From Dyadobacter fermentans (GTDB taxonomy: Bacteria; Bacteroidota; Bacteroidia; Cytophagales; Spirosomataceae): a stretch of DNA of 64,000 nt. The position numbers and the translations under genes were made by a program. The stretch lies in NCBI RefSeq assembly GCF_019924045.1, contig NZ_JAHXBN010000001.1, forward strand, positions 124,001-188,000, in the 5' to 3' direction. How positions within the stretch are numbered: position 1 is the first letter of the stretch; every line of letters starts with the position of its first letter. This document shows, one piece after another, positions 24,575-34,160 of this stretch. The notes under the pieces were generated by a model. It was given only the letters and a program-made list of their open reading frames with translations. It had not been told where the DNA came from and did no database searches.

Positions 24575-26032
24575 TTATTGGTTTATCTGGCTCAGGAAAA
24601 TGTCGAGGTCGCCCGCGGCGGCGGCTTTTAGCAGAAGCGAGCGCCATGCATTGCCGTTGGTGACGAACTTGTCGACCTCGGCGCGGTTCAATGCATTTAC
24701 ACTTTGCGCCAATGTGAAGAGGTCTGTGAGGCCGCTCTGATAGCGCGCTTCGGCTTGATTGAATGCAGTCCGCGCCGCTGCGAGCTGCACGGGTGTAAGG
24801 CGTGCCTGCGCAAGCGAGAGCTGAAACTGGATCTCGGACTCGCGCGTTTGGCGGTCGAGTTGGAGTTGCTGGGTTTGGTACAATGACTTGAAACGCTCGG
24901 CCTGGAATTGTTCGGCGTGGTAGTCGTTTCTGACTTTGAAAATGTTGGTCAGGTTCCAGCGTGTGGAAACGCCGACGAGGTAGTTGTAAACCTGGTATTT
25001 CACGCCGCTGCCAAAATCGGTACGGAAGGAATCGTCCTTGTTTGAAACACCCGAACCGCGGCCCCAACCGGCACCTACGAGCGAAACGGACGGCAAATAG
25101 GAACGTTTTACGGCCAGGCTGCGTGCTACCGACGCATCGATTTGTGCTTGTGAAAACTTTAATGCAGGGTTTTTGAGGAAAGAAGCGATTTCAGGGGAAG
25201 CTGTGGGCAATTGGGCGTAAAAACCCATCGTGTCCACCTGAATGCTATCGTGTAGTTCGCCGGTCAGTTCCGAAAACCGGAGGCGTTGCGCCTTCTCCGA
25301 CCGTTGGCTTTCCAGCAGCAGTAATTGCGCTTTGGCATATTCGGCGGCGGCGAGCGAACTGTCCACGCCCGGACGCATGCCGGAAGTCACGGCGGCATCG
25401 GTAACACGTTTGAAAACTGCCGCCCGTTCCAGGTTCTGACGCTGGGCATCTACCAGTTTCTGGTTGATCAGAAGCAGTAAATAGGCATCGATGATTTTGA
25501 CCTGATGCTGAAAAAGCTCGTTCTCGTAATCGGCCTGGGAGCGGGCGAGGTCGGCTTTTGCAGCATTGACGTTGGCATTTACTTTTCCAAAATTGAAAAC
25601 TTTCCAATCGACCATCGCCGTGGTGAAACTGCCGAATGTGGCGGTGTAAATGTTTTCGGGGCGGATTCCACCGGACGGCGACAATGCGCTACCCTCGTTG
25701 GGCAGGAATGCACCCGCCACGCTGTTGCTGGTGGCATAGGTATATTGGTCCTGCACGATGAATGCGGGCAGGTAGTCGGTTTTGACGGACTTAATGCGGC
25801 TTTCGGCGCTGTGTATTTCGGCCTGTTTGGCTTTCAGAAAAGGGAAATTACCCTTGCCCTGTTCCAATGCTTCGTGCAGTTTGATGTGCTGCGCGCTGGC
25901 CTGTACACATGCGAAGGCGACGAAAAGGAATGCAAGCCATCGGTTTTTGATTTTGAAGGTCCGGTGTGCCGGCGAATGCGTGTTTCCCGGCGGAAAAAAG
26001 CGGGAAACCGAATGATACTGGGAGTGCTTCAT
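24575..26032 (-). CDS. TolC family outer-membrane efflux protein
   Basis: A 485-residue protein. An unusually long basic N-terminus of about 28 residues precedes the hydrophobic signal segment (NRWLAFLFVAFACVQASA); no later ATG lies before that segment, so the ATG at 26032 is kept. The mature part has the duplicated OEP repeats of long helices: KLHEALEQGKGNFPFLKAKQ, then AEYAKAQLLLLESQRSEKAQ, then VQLAAARTAFNQAEARYQSG followed by LTDLFTLAQSVNALNRAEVD. It forms the outer-membrane exit duct for the RND pump. It is first in the operon and divergent from the two-component genes, with a 156-bp shared control region. Confidence 0.9.
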   Translation of the reverse strand: MKHSQYHSVSRFFPPGNTHSPAHRTFKIKNRWLAFLFVAFACVQASAQHIKLHEALEQGKGNFPFLKAKQAEIHSAESRIKSVKTDYLPAFIVQDQYTYATSNSVAGAFLPNEGSALSPSGGIRPENIYTATFGSFTTAMVDWKVFNFGKVNANVNAAKADLARSQADYENELFQHQVKIIDAYLLLLINQKLVDAQRQNLERAAVFKRVTDAAVTSGMRPGVDSSLAAAEYAKAQLLLLESQRSEKAQRLRFSELTGELHDSIQVDTMGFYAQLPTASPEIASFLKNPALKFSQAQIDASVARSLAVKRSYLPSVSLVGAGWGRGSGVSNKDDSFRTDFGSGVKYQVYNYLVGVSTRWNLTNIFKVRNDYHAEQFQAERFKSLYQTQQLQLDRQTRESEIQFQLSLAQARLTPVQLAAARTAFNQAEARYQSGLTDLFTLAQSVNALNRAEVDKFVTNGNAWRSLLLKAAAAGDLDIFLSQINQ

Positions 26033-26158
26033 AATTCGGGTTAAAGATATTTTTAGCCGAAATTAGAGCTCAATTCTGGAAACATTTGGGAAACGGAGCC
26101 GTGCAAGAGGCTGTTTATTACCCGATTATCCCTCCTAAATGTTTCCAACTTCTGGGTG

Positions 26159-26166
26159 TATTTTTG
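26159..26166 (+). promoter_or_regulatory. Candidate -7 element for the response-regulator operon
   Basis: TATTTTTG fits TAnnTTTG exactly, 22 bp before the ATG at 26189. No clear TTTG -33 box is visible at the usual distance, so activation by a regulator is possible. Confidence 0.35.
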
Positions 26167-26188
26167 TAAAGTATCTTTTGAAAGAGGA

Positions 26189-26866
26189 ATGAAAATTTTA
26201 GTTGTCGAGGACGAAAAAGGGCTTGCAGAAAGTATCACCGATTACCTTTCCCGCGAAGGTTTCATTTGTGAGGTAGCCAACACATTCTGGCAGGCCGATG
26301 AAAAAATCAGCCTCTACCAGTACGATTGCACGATCGTGGACCTGACCCTGCCCGACGGTAATGGTTTCGACATCATCCAGACATTGAAAAAGATTGCCGC
26401 CGCAACGGGGATTATCATAATTTCGGCACGTAATACGTTGGAAGACAAGCTGAAAGGGTTGGAGATAGGTTCGGACGATTATATGACCAAGCCATTCCAC
26501 CTTTCGGAGCTGAATGCCCGGGTGAAATCGCTGATCCGCCGCAGGAATTTTGGCGGGAATAACGATATGACCTGGAAGGATATCCGGGTGAACCTGCCTT
26601 CGAGGAAGGTTTTTATCCAGGATATTGAAACGACATTGTCCAAAAAGGAGTACGATCTGCTGCTTTATTTTCTCTCTAATATCGATGTCGCATTGACGAA
26701 AGAATCCATCGCCGAGCATCTCTGGGGTGACAATATGGACTCGGCCGATTCGCTGGATATGGTGTATTCCCATATCAAAAACCTTCGCCGCAAGATCGTT
26801 GAAAAGGGAGGAAAAGATTACATTCAATCGATTTACGGGATAGGATACAAATTCACCGCACCTTGA
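26189..26866 (+). CDS. OmpR/PhoB family response regulator
   Basis: The ATG at 26189 is preferred over an upstream in-frame start because it opens directly with MKILVVEDEKGL and is preceded by GAAAGAGGA, a purine-rich site. The 225-residue product has a receiver domain with acidic pair E7-D8, phospho-acceptor D51 (CTIVDLTLPDG) and the conserved Lys in YMTKPFH. It also has a winged-helix C-terminal domain ending in VYSHIKNLRRKIVEKG and IQSIYGIGYKF. It overlaps the sensor kinase by four bases and is divergent from the TolC-RND operon, so it probably controls that pump, in the manner of CusR-type regulators. Confidence 0.95.
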   Translation: MKILVVEDEKGLAESITDYLSREGFICEVANTFWQADEKISLYQYDCTIVDLTLPDGNGFDIIQTLKKIAAATGIIIISARNTLEDKLKGLEIGSDDYMTKPFHLSELNARVKSLIRRRNFGGNNDMTWKDIRVNLPSRKVFIQDIETTLSKKEYDLLLYFLSNIDVALTKESIAEHLWGDNMDSADSLDMVYSHIKNLRRKIVEKGGKDYIQSIYGIGYKFTAP

Positions 26867-28122
26867 AACTGCTCGAAAAAGCCAGTCGCATTTACCTGCT
26901 CGCCTCGCTGCTGATTTATGCGGCGGTGGGGATAGCCTTTTTCTGGATCATCAAATTCATGATCTACGACGAGGTGGAGAGCCGGCTGATGGTCGAAAAG
27001 CAGGATTTCGAGGCCTATGTCCGAAGCAACGACACGTGGAGCAACAATTCCTACTTCGTCGAGAATAAAATTGAAGTGGTACCGGTGTTCGGCAGGTTCG
27101 ATAACAAAGTCGCATTCACGGACACGCTTATCAGCAACCGCTATGACGAAACGGCCGACCCGTTCCGTCAGCTTACATTCTATACCTTAATCGGCGGCTC
27201 GCCCTACCGCGTCGCGATCAGGAAGTCGATGATCGAGTCCTACAAGCTGATCGAGGCCATTTCGGCGGCAATGATCGCATTTTTAGGGCTGCTTTTGGTA
27301 AGTACCTTCCTTTTTCACCGCGTTTTGTCGGGGAAGCTATGGAAGCCGTTTTATGATTCATTAGCCAAAATCAAGGACTTCGACTGGACGAAAAACAAGC
27401 CCCTGGAAACGGTCCGAAGTGAAATCACCGAGTTCAACGAGCTGGGTGACGTGATGGAGAAGATGGCGTCGAAAATGCAGCACGATTACCGGAGCCTTCG
27501 CGAGTTTACCGAAAATGCTTCCCACGAAATCCAGACACCGCTGGCGCTCATCAATGCGCGGGTGGAGCAATTTATCCAGTCGAAGGATTTAGGCGAAAAC
27601 CATACCTATTGGATCGAGGAGATTTACCATGCCGCGCGGCGGATGTCGAGGCTTAATCAGGGGCTTTTGTTGTTGGCCAAAATTGAAAATCAGCAATTTA
27701 CCGAGCAGGAAAACCTGGACCTTTCAGAACTTGCACTGAACAAGCTGAAAGATTTCGAAGATATTTTGCAGCATAAGGAGATCCGCGTGACCTTACAATC
27801 GGCGGGAAGGTTGCGGAAAGTTATGTCGCCCGCATTGGCAGATATTCTGTTGACCAACCTGATCAACAATGCGATCCGGCACAACTACACCGGTGGAGAG
27901 TTGCGGCTGGAATCCGGTGTCGATTTTGTGCAGGTGAGTAACACGGGCAACCCGTTAAAAAGCGAGCCGGAGCGGCTGTTTGAGCGGTTTAAGAAGGAAT
28001 CCACCGGGGCGGAATCGCTCGGGCTCGGGCTGGCGATCGTGAAGGAGATTTGTGATAATTGCGAGCTGCGGATTTCGTACCGGTACGAGGAACCAGTGCA
28101 TTCGATCAGAATCACAGTATAG
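26863..28122 (+). CDS. Sensor histidine kinase
   Basis: A 419-residue inner-membrane kinase starting at a TTG that overlaps the regulator's stop (TTGA). It has a first transmembrane helix at about 11-33, a periplasmic sensor of about 95 residues, a second helix near 131-152, a linker, and a HisKA domain with the phospho-acceptor His221 in FTENASHEIQTPLALI. The HATPase region shows a degenerate N box (NLINNAIRHNYTGGEL) and a G2 box (GLGLAIVKEIC). The DxGxG-type motif is replaced by VSNTGNPLK, common in this branch. The stop codon abuts the second copy of the CGAAGC hairpin repeat. Confidence 0.95.
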   Translation: MKLLEKASRIYLLASLLIYAAVGIAFFWIIKFMIYDEVESRLMVEKQDFEAYVRSNDTWSNNSYFVENKIEVVPVFGRFDNKVAFTDTLISNRYDETADPFRQLTFYTLIGGSPYRVAIRKSMIESYKLIEAISAAMIAFLGLLLVSTFLFHRVLSGKLWKPFYDSLAKIKDFDWTKNKPLETVRSEITEFNELGDVMEKMASKMQHDYRSLREFTENASHEIQTPLALINARVEQFIQSKDLGENHTYWIEEIYHAARRMSRLNQGLLLLAKIENQQFTEQENLDLSELALNKLKDFEDILQHKEIRVTLQSAGRLRKVMSPALADILLTNLINNAIRHNYTGGELRLESGVDFVQVSNTGNPLKSEPERLFERFKKESTGAESLGLGLAIVKEICDNCELRISYRYEEPVHSIRITV

Positions 28123-28267
28123 TGCGAAGCTCCTGCTTCGCACACGTTATGTGGAGGCCTACGACCGACTTTTGTACGATGTTTCCTCCGGCCGACTTTT
28201 GCGCGATGTTGCATTTCTGACCGGCCGGAGGCCTGCGAATAGTAGGCACGAAGCGCAGCTTCGCGCC
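28123..28267. repeat. Palindrome-rich REP/MITE-like element, copy 2
   Basis: It starts immediately after the kinase stop codon with TGCGAAGC-TCCT-GCTTCGCA (28123-28142). It ends with GGCACGAAGC-GCA-GCTTCGCGCC (28245-28267). In between, 28219-28243 is the exact inverted copy of the 25-bp core at 2300-2324. Two CCGGCCGACTTTTG-like partial repeats lie in the middle. No ORF is supported. Confidence 0.75.
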
Positions 28268-28291
28268 AGCTTGTTCAGCGCAGTTTCGCTA

Positions 28292-29761
28292 TTATTTTGC
28301 GACTTTCTGTAATTCAGCTTCCAGGGTTTTGTTGTTCGGAAACTCCTGCGGGATCCAGCGATTCACGATCTTACCGCCACCATCGATCACCAGGAACGGA
28401 TATCGGATATCAATACCATATTTCTCTTTCAAAACCTCAATGTTTTCATCCGAGGCCCACAAATGCTTCGCGGTCGGCCGTGGTTTTACATATTGTTTCC
28501 AGGTCGAGAGGGGGATGCCCGTTGCAACGGAAATGTACGCGAACGTCACCTTGTCGGCATATTTATCTTCCAAAACCTTCAATCCCGGTTCGTGCTGGCC
28601 GATACTAAACGAGAAAACCATCAAAACCGGCTTGCCCTGCAATGAGGAAACCGTTACAGCCGCGCTGTCGGTATTGAGTAATGTGATGTCCGGAATGGTG
28701 GCTCCGGGTTGCAGCGATTCTTTCGTTTGGATCAGCTTGGAGATGTACTCGGTGTAAGGCGATTGCGGAAATGTGGCCTTGTAATCTGCCAGCAGTGTTT
28801 TAGCAGTTTCGATGCCCGGGATGGCCGTAGCTGCGTAGTTGAGCCAGTAAGTAGCCAGGTATTCTTTCTGTTTCGGATAACTCGCCAGTTTCTCTTTGCT
28901 AAATGCGTACACATCTTTCAATGCATCCGGGCTGATTTCATAGCGTGTTTCCGATTCGAGCGGGTACTTGCGGGTCGAGGGGATCAGCGCCCAGTAGCGG
29001 AGCTCGTCGCGGTAGGCCTGGCTGAGTAAAGCGTCGTCGGGCTGGATTTTGAAGTCGGTCAAGGTAAAGTCTTCGAGTTCCTTCCGTTGTGCAGCGTCGA
29101 GTTTTGCCACGCGGTTGCGGCGCATGATTTTCTCCTGAATGAGCTGGCGGGTCAGCGATGGCTCCGTAGCGGTGGTAGCCAGTACGTATGCTTCGAATGC
29201 AGGTACCACGGGGTTCGCCATTTTGAATTTCTCAAATGCGTCCAGCCGTACTTTTTTCAGGCTGTCGCTTTGCTGTACGACGCTTTTGTTATCGATTTGC
29301 GAAGGTTTGTAACCAAAAACCGGCAGGTACTGGTATTGGTTTTCCAGAAAGTAGTTTTTCAAAAACGTTTGATACCCGGCATTCTTGCCCGCGAAAGTCA
29401 CGTCGGCCTTGTCTGCGAAGTTGATCGTCAGGTCGTCGCCGGGTTGGAGGAAAAGCATCCAGGTCCTGTTCACGCCGTTGCCGCTGTATTGCAGACGCAT
29501 CATTTTGGGCTCATTGAGCTGAATAACCGTTTTTTCGGATGTTTTATCGGCAAAGTTCACCGAGGCCACGGCGTCGAGCTTCGCGTCGGCAAGGCCCGTG
29601 CCCAGATTGGGGTGAAAATGTACATCTTCGAGCACCAGCGTAACGGTCACAGGTGCCTGCTTGGCCGCTGCGAGCGTGATAGTGGCGGTGTTTTGAGCGT
29701 AAGTAGTCCAGCTGATTGTACAACTGAATAGTGTGAGGATCAGAATGTTTATGTGTTTCAT
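28292..29761 (-). CDS. TlpA/AhpC-like thioredoxin-fold protein without a CxxC motif
   Basis: The ATG at 29761 starts a signal peptide (KHINILILTLFSCTISWTTYA); 19 earlier in-frame codons are not needed. The 489-residue product has an N-terminal beta domain (about 25-150, DUF4369-like character), a long helical middle, and a C-terminal thioredoxin-like domain from about residue 345: ATIPDITLLNTDSAAVTVSS, LQGKPVLMVFSFSIG, YISVATGIPLSTWKQYV, RYPFLVIDGGGKIVNRW. Where TlpA-type reductases have WCxxC, this protein reads FSFSIGQHEPG, so it should not do thiol-disulfide exchange. It is probably a periplasmic or surface protein of unknown role. Confidence 0.75.
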   Translation of the reverse strand: MKHINILILTLFSCTISWTTYAQNTATITLAAAKQAPVTVTLVLEDVHFHPNLGTGLADAKLDAVASVNFADKTSEKTVIQLNEPKMMRLQYSGNGVNRTWMLFLQPGDDLTINFADKADVTFAGKNAGYQTFLKNYFLENQYQYLPVFGYKPSQIDNKSVVQQSDSLKKVRLDAFEKFKMANPVVPAFEAYVLATTATEPSLTRQLIQEKIMRRNRVAKLDAAQRKELEDFTLTDFKIQPDDALLSQAYRDELRYWALIPSTRKYPLESETRYEISPDALKDVYAFSKEKLASYPKQKEYLATYWLNYAATAIPGIETAKTLLADYKATFPQSPYTEYISKLIQTKESLQPGATIPDITLLNTDSAAVTVSSLQGKPVLMVFSFSIGQHEPGLKVLEDKYADKVTFAYISVATGIPLSTWKQYVKPRPTAKHLWASDENIEVLKEKYGIDIRYPFLVIDGGGKIVNRWIPQEFPNNKTLEAELQKVAK

Positions 29762-29948
29762 CGGTTCGAAAGGGACAACTGTTTTTACCAGAATCAGGAG
29801 GTGTAAAAATTGTGCCAATATACGTAACTCATGCGGGTATCTGCTCCGTCGGCTTATTCAGCGTAGTCTGGGAGCACATTAATGCAGTTTTTAAAAGCAT
29901 TAATAGGTCAACTACCGTAAATTCGCTGTTTGATTATCGATTATTCCC

Positions 29949-32900
29949 ATGACCCGCGTTTCTCAATTTCAGTTCAATACCCTCCGTGCCCGGTTTGAGG
30001 GGGAATTGTATTTCGACAATTCCACGCTGCACACAGCACAGCGCACAGTTTACGCCACCGATGCGTCCGTTTACCAGGAAATGCCTGAGGCGGTGGCTTT
30101 GCCGAAAACCGTGGAGGATATTCGTGCGCTGATCGATTTTGCCCAAAGCAATAAAGTGACATTGATTCCCCGCGCAGCCGGAACCTCGCTGGCCGGTCAG
30201 GTAGTGGGAAAGGGTATTGTGGTCGATATTTCGAAGCACTTCCGCAAGATCATCGAAGTGAATGCGGACGAAAAATGGGTACGCGTGCAGCCGGGTGTGA
30301 TCCGCGACGATCTGAACAAGCACCTCGCACCTTACGGCCTGCTTTTCGGACCTGAAACTTCCACGGCCAGCCGGGCGATGATCGGCGGGATGATCGGTAA
30401 CAACTCGTGCGGGCTGCATTCCATCACCTGGGGCGCCACGCGCGACCATTTGCTGGAAGTGAAAGTGCTGCTTTCTGATGGTTCCGAAGCAGTTTTTAGT
30501 GAACAGACCATCACCGACTTTACCAAAGAGATTCGGGAAAAGCAGCTAAGAGGCCAGCGCCTGCAATCGATTCTGGCGGGTATGTTCGGGCTGATATCGA
30601 ACCCTATTGACCAGGATTTAATCAAAAAGCAATTTCCAAAACCGACCGTCACCCGCCGGAACTCCGGTTACGCGCTGGATGCATTGGTCAGGAATTTTGA
30701 AAAGGGAAATATCAACCTCTGTAACCTCATTGCAGGTTCGGAAGGCACATTGTGCTTTGTTACCGAGGCTAAAATTGCCTTGGTGGATGCTCCGCCGGCT
30801 GCCGTGGGCGTCGTGTGCGTGCATACGGGCTCGCTTGCGGAAGCACTGCACGCGAACCGCCTGGCGATGCAGCACGATCCCAAAGCCTCCGAGCTGGTTG
30901 ATAAATACATTATGGATTTTACCAAAAACCATAATGTGTATTCCCAAAACCGCTTTTTCATGCAAGGTGACCCGGCGGCGATGCTGATGGTCGAGTTCTG
31001 GGGCATTGCCAAAGAGGAGGTGGAGCAAAAAGCTGCGGCATTAATCGCGCAGTTACAAGCTGAAAACCTTGGGTATGCCTATCCGCTGTTGTTCGGAGAT
31101 GACGCCAACAAGGCCTGGGATATTCGCAAAGCCGGTCTCGGGTTGATCCGCAACCTGCCGGGAGATACCCAGCCGGTGAACCTGATCGAAGACTGTGCGG
31201 TAGCCGTGGAAGATCTGCCCGCATATATTGAAGAATTGGAGGTATTGCTGGACAAACACGGGCTGAGCGCTTCGTATTATGCACACGCGGGCGCGGGTGA
31301 ACTGCACGTGGAGCCGATGATTAACCTCAAAACGAGTGAAGGAAAACAGCAATTCCGCGATGTACTGGCAGACACCGCGGTTCTTGTCAAAAAATACAAC
31401 GGCGCATTATCCGGCGAGCATGGCGATGGCCGCTTGCGCGGGGAGTTTATCCCTTTCATGATGGGGGAAGAGGTGTACGAAATGTTCAGGCAGGTGAAGC
31501 GCATCTGGGACCCGGACGGTGTTTTCAACGCCAACAAAATCGTTGATACGCCGCCGATGAACGAGTTCCTGCGTTATGGGCAGGATAAGCCGAGTCCGCA
31601 AATCGATACGATATTCGACTTTTCGCGGCAGGAAGGCATTCTCCGCCTGGCCGAAAAATGCAGTGGCTCGGGGGACTGCCGCAAAACTGAGCTCACAGGC
31701 GGTACCATGTGCCCCAGCTACATGGCCACACGCAGCGAGCGCGATACGACGCGCGCCCGGGCGAATATTCTGCGGCAGTACTTCACCCCGGAAACCGCCC
31801 CGGCGACCAGCCAGGAAATGGTGAAAGAGGTGCTCGACCTTTGCTTGTCCTGCAAAGGCTGTAAATCGGAATGCCCTTCCAGTGTAGATATCGGTAAAAT
31901 GAAGGCCGAATTCACGCAGCAATATTATGAGACGCACGGCGTGCCGATGCGCAGCAAGCTGATCGCACAGTTTTCAAACCAAATGAAACTGGCCTCGATC
32001 GCCCCGTGGGCATTCAACGGCATATTCGGAACGCCCGCGCTGCGACGCATCGCCAATAAAATGGTGGGTTTCCACCCCGAACGGTCTATGCCGAAACTCG
32101 ATGCAGAGACGCTGAAAAGCTGGTGGGAAAAACATCAGCGGAACAAGCCGGTGGTTGCACCGCATTCGCGCAAGGTATACCTGTTTTGTGATGAGTTTAC
32201 CAACTATAATGATGCTGAGGTAGGGAAAAAGGCGGTACTGTTGCTTGAAAAATTGGGTTACGAGGTCATTATTCCTGAACATTTGGAATCGGGACGCTCC
32301 TATTTGTCCAAAGGTTTTGTGAAAGAAGCCCGGAAACTGGCGATCCGGAATGTGGCTTTGCTGAAAGACAAAATTACTTACGATACACCGCTGGTAGGCA
32401 TCGAGCCATCCGCGATCTTATCATTCCGGGACGAGTATGTGGATTTGGTAGGAGAAGGCGAGCGAGCGAATGCCCAGAAGGTCGCGGAGAATGCAATGCT
32501 TTTTGAGGAGTTCATCGCCCGTGAAATGGATGCAAAACGCATTCAGAAAAGCGCATTTGCAGGTAAAAACCAGTTGATCAAGCTACACGGGCATTGCCAT
32601 CAGAAGGCGCTTTCGACATTAACCGCTTCTAAAAAAGCATTACAGCTGCCGGAAAATTATCAGGTCCAGCTAATTCCGTCGGGTTGCTGCGGCATGGCGG
32701 GGTCGTTTGGCTACGAGGAGGAGCACTTCGAAGTATCGATGCAGATCGGGGAACTGGTGCTGTTCCCAACTGTCCGGCAGCAGCCCGAAGAGGTGATCAT
32801 CGCGGCTGCCGGGACGAGTTGTCGCCATCAGATTAAGGACGGCACAGGGCGCAAAGCGATGCACCCTGTCGAGATTTTATACGATGCACTGATCAAGTAA
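29949..32900 (+). CDS. FAD-linked oxidase fused to Fe-S (GlpC/CCG-type) domains
   Basis: A 983-residue cytoplasmic or membrane-associated enzyme. Residues of about 50-280 form a PCMH-type FAD-binding domain (VTLIPRAAGTSLAGQVVGKG, then SRAMIGGMIGNNSCGLHS). About 280-560 is the FAD-oxidase C domain ending at GEHGDGRLRGEFIPFM and FNANKIVD. There follow two ferredoxin-like clusters, CSGSGDCRKTELTGGTMCPS and CLSCKGCKSECPSSVD. The C-terminal part has the heterodisulfide-reductase-like LHGHCHQKALS and SGCCGMAGSFGYEEE motifs. The layout matches D-lactate/2-hydroxyacid (YdiJ-like, Dld-II-like) dehydrogenases that feed electrons to the respiratory chain. The exact hydroxyacid is unknown. It is apparently monocistronic. 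Confidence 0.9.
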   Translation: MTRVSQFQFNTLRARFEGELYFDNSTLHTAQRTVYATDASVYQEMPEAVALPKTVEDIRALIDFAQSNKVTLIPRAAGTSLAGQVVGKGIVVDISKHFRKIIEVNADEKWVRVQPGVIRDDLNKHLAPYGLLFGPETSTASRAMIGGMIGNNSCGLHSITWGATRDHLLEVKVLLSDGSEAVFSEQTITDFTKEIREKQLRGQRLQSILAGMFGLISNPIDQDLIKKQFPKPTVTRRNSGYALDALVRNFEKGNINLCNLIAGSEGTLCFVTEAKIALVDAPPAAVGVVCVHTGSLAEALHANRLAMQHDPKASELVDKYIMDFTKNHNVYSQNRFFMQGDPAAMLMVEFWGIAKEEVEQKAAALIAQLQAENLGYAYPLLFGDDANKAWDIRKAGLGLIRNLPGDTQPVNLIEDCAVAVEDLPAYIEELEVLLDKHGLSASYYAHAGAGELHVEPMINLKTSEGKQQFRDVLADTAVLVKKYNGALSGEHGDGRLRGEFIPFMMGEEVYEMFRQVKRIWDPDGVFNANKIVDTPPMNEFLRYGQDKPSPQIDTIFDFSRQEGILRLAEKCSGSGDCRKTELTGGTMCPSYMATRSERDTTRARANILRQYFTPETAPATSQEMVKEVLDLCLSCKGCKSECPSSVDIGKMKAEFTQQYYETHGVPMRSKLIAQFSNQMKLASIAPWAFNGIFGTPALRRIANKMVGFHPERSMPKLDAETLKSWWEKHQRNKPVVAPHSRKVYLFCDEFTNYNDAEVGKKAVLLLEKLGYEVIIPEHLESGRSYLSKGFVKEARKLAIRNVALLKDKITYDTPLVGIEPSAILSFRDEYVDLVGEGERANAQKVAENAMLFEEFIAREMDAKRIQKSAFAGKNQLIKLHGHCHQKALSTLTASKKALQLPENYQVQLIPSGCCGMAGSFGYEEEHFEVSMQIGELVLFPTVRQQPEEVIIAAAGTSCRHQIKDGTGRKAMHPVEILYDALIK

Positions 32901-32903
32901 CGC

Positions 32904-33164
32904 CTATTGGGTACCGCGAACGTGCTCATAAACCGTATCGGAACGCAACGGTGTACCTGCGGTATCGGAAGCAATGCTGTCGACAGCAGTGGTGCCCTGA
33001 TCGGCCGGGTTGTCAGCCTGGCCCGACAGATTTCTATCGTGGTTAAAAAAGCCGCCAAACCAGGCGATCAGCGAAAGAACGATACCGATGCCGACGATCC
33101 ACTTCCAGACGTTCTTCACGTTCTTGGTGGCCCTTGCTTCCTTATCTGTTTCTTGCCTGTTCAT
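32904..33164 (-). CDS. Small single-pass membrane protein
   Basis: An 86-residue protein convergent with the FAD oxidase gene, three bases apart. It has a charged N-terminal segment (NRQETDKEARATKNVKN), one transmembrane helix (VWKWIVGIGIVLSLIAWFGG) and an acidic, Ser/Thr/Asp-rich tail (DNPADQGTTAVDSIASDTAG) that would face the periplasm. I recognise no family. Reading-frame quality and the clear helix make it a credible gene; function is unknown. Confidence 0.65.
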   Translation of the reverse strand: MNRQETDKEARATKNVKNVWKWIVGIGIVLSLIAWFGGFFNHDRNLSGQADNPADQGTTAVDSIASDTAGTPLRSDTVYEHVRGTQ

Positions 33165-33374
33165 GGGTTGAATGATTTAGTTTGAAATAACCCTTACCAT
33201 TTCCATACCAGCGCGGATTCAGCACTTTTTGAGCGATTTATATAACATTGTGTTGATAAAATTTCCCCAAACTAAGTCGTGCAGCTAAAATGTAATAAAT
33301 CGGGGATGTTTCATGTTACCTTAGCTGGAAATTTCGTTTCACGTACTAGTTCTTCTCACAAACCAGCCATATTC

Positions 33375-34139
33375 ATGAAAATCAGCCAACGTTTCTCTAT
33401 CCTTCTTTTTGCACTTTTCCTATTTACGCAGCTTGGTGCACAGGCACAAAACGATAACCGGTCCTTCTTTTCGGTTACTGCCGGGTACAGCTTGCCGGTA
33501 GGAGAGCTTGCAAGGGAAAAGCTGAACGACCCTTTCGCAGGTCTGACAGGTTCAGGATATTATGGTCAGGTGAATTATGATTTCCGCATCGCGCGCTGGT
33601 TTGGATTGAAGTTTTCCGGAAGCATGAACAAGAACACGACGCGCCCTCAGCCGATCGTCGATATTGCGGACCTCCGCGTGGAAGAAATCAAAGGGTTTAT
33701 CAACGAAACGACTTCGCATACCTGGGACACGAAAGTATCGCGCTGGAAATTCAATGCGATCATGGCAGGGCCTGCGATTTTCCTCAATTTCGGAAGGGTA
33801 CAACTGGAAGGGCACGTGCAGGGCGGTTATGTGAAAGTTACTTCTCCTACCGTAGATATGGTAGGCACTTTCCAATCCGGTGAAAACCAAATACTCGTGC
33901 ATTTGAGCCCCGCTTCTACCAGCGGTTTCGGTGTAGGTGCCGGTGCTAGCTTGCGTTTGCCGATTGCCGGGCCATTGTATTTCCACCTGTCGGGCGACTT
34001 CCTCGCGACCGAAGCCGAGTTGAAAAACGTAGCCGTAAATGTGCGCGTGGGCAGCTATCCGGAAGTAGGTATTCCTATCAACGAAAAGCGGTTTGTAGGG
34101 GTGGCGAACATCGGTGCAGGACTGGGTATTTCATTTTAA
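33375..34139 (+). CDS. Outer-membrane beta-barrel protein
   Basis: The ATG at 33375 opens a signal peptide (MKISQRFSILLFALFLFTQL ending GAQAQ); the upstream in-frame codons are leader. The mature protein of about 230 residues alternates polar and hydrophobic residues: SFFSVTAGYSLPVGEL, YYGQVNYDFRIARWFGLKFS, GPAIFLNFGRVQLEGHVQGG, GVGAGASLRLPIAGPLYFHL, ending ANIGAGLGISF with the terminal Phe typical of barrels. This resembles the general OmpW/PorT-like outer-membrane beta-barrel group. The gene stands alone, convergent with the SusD gene across a strong terminator. Confidence 0.8.
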   Translation: MKISQRFSILLFALFLFTQLGAQAQNDNRSFFSVTAGYSLPVGELAREKLNDPFAGLTGSGYYGQVNYDFRIARWFGLKFSGSMNKNTTRPQPIVDIADLRVEEIKGFINETTSHTWDTKVSRWKFNAIMAGPAIFLNFGRVQLEGHVQGGYVKVTSPTVDMVGTFQSGENQILVHLSPASTSGFGVGAGASLRLPIAGPLYFHLSGDFLATEAELKNVAVNVRVGSYPEVGIPINEKRFVGVANIGAGLGISF

Positions 34140-34160
34140 ATTCATACAGATATTAGCAAG

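Noticed and set aside
26159..26188. Earlier start of the response regulator at 26156
   Set aside because: The extra 11 residues precede the canonical MKILVVEDE start, and a purine-rich site lies just before the ATG at 26189.
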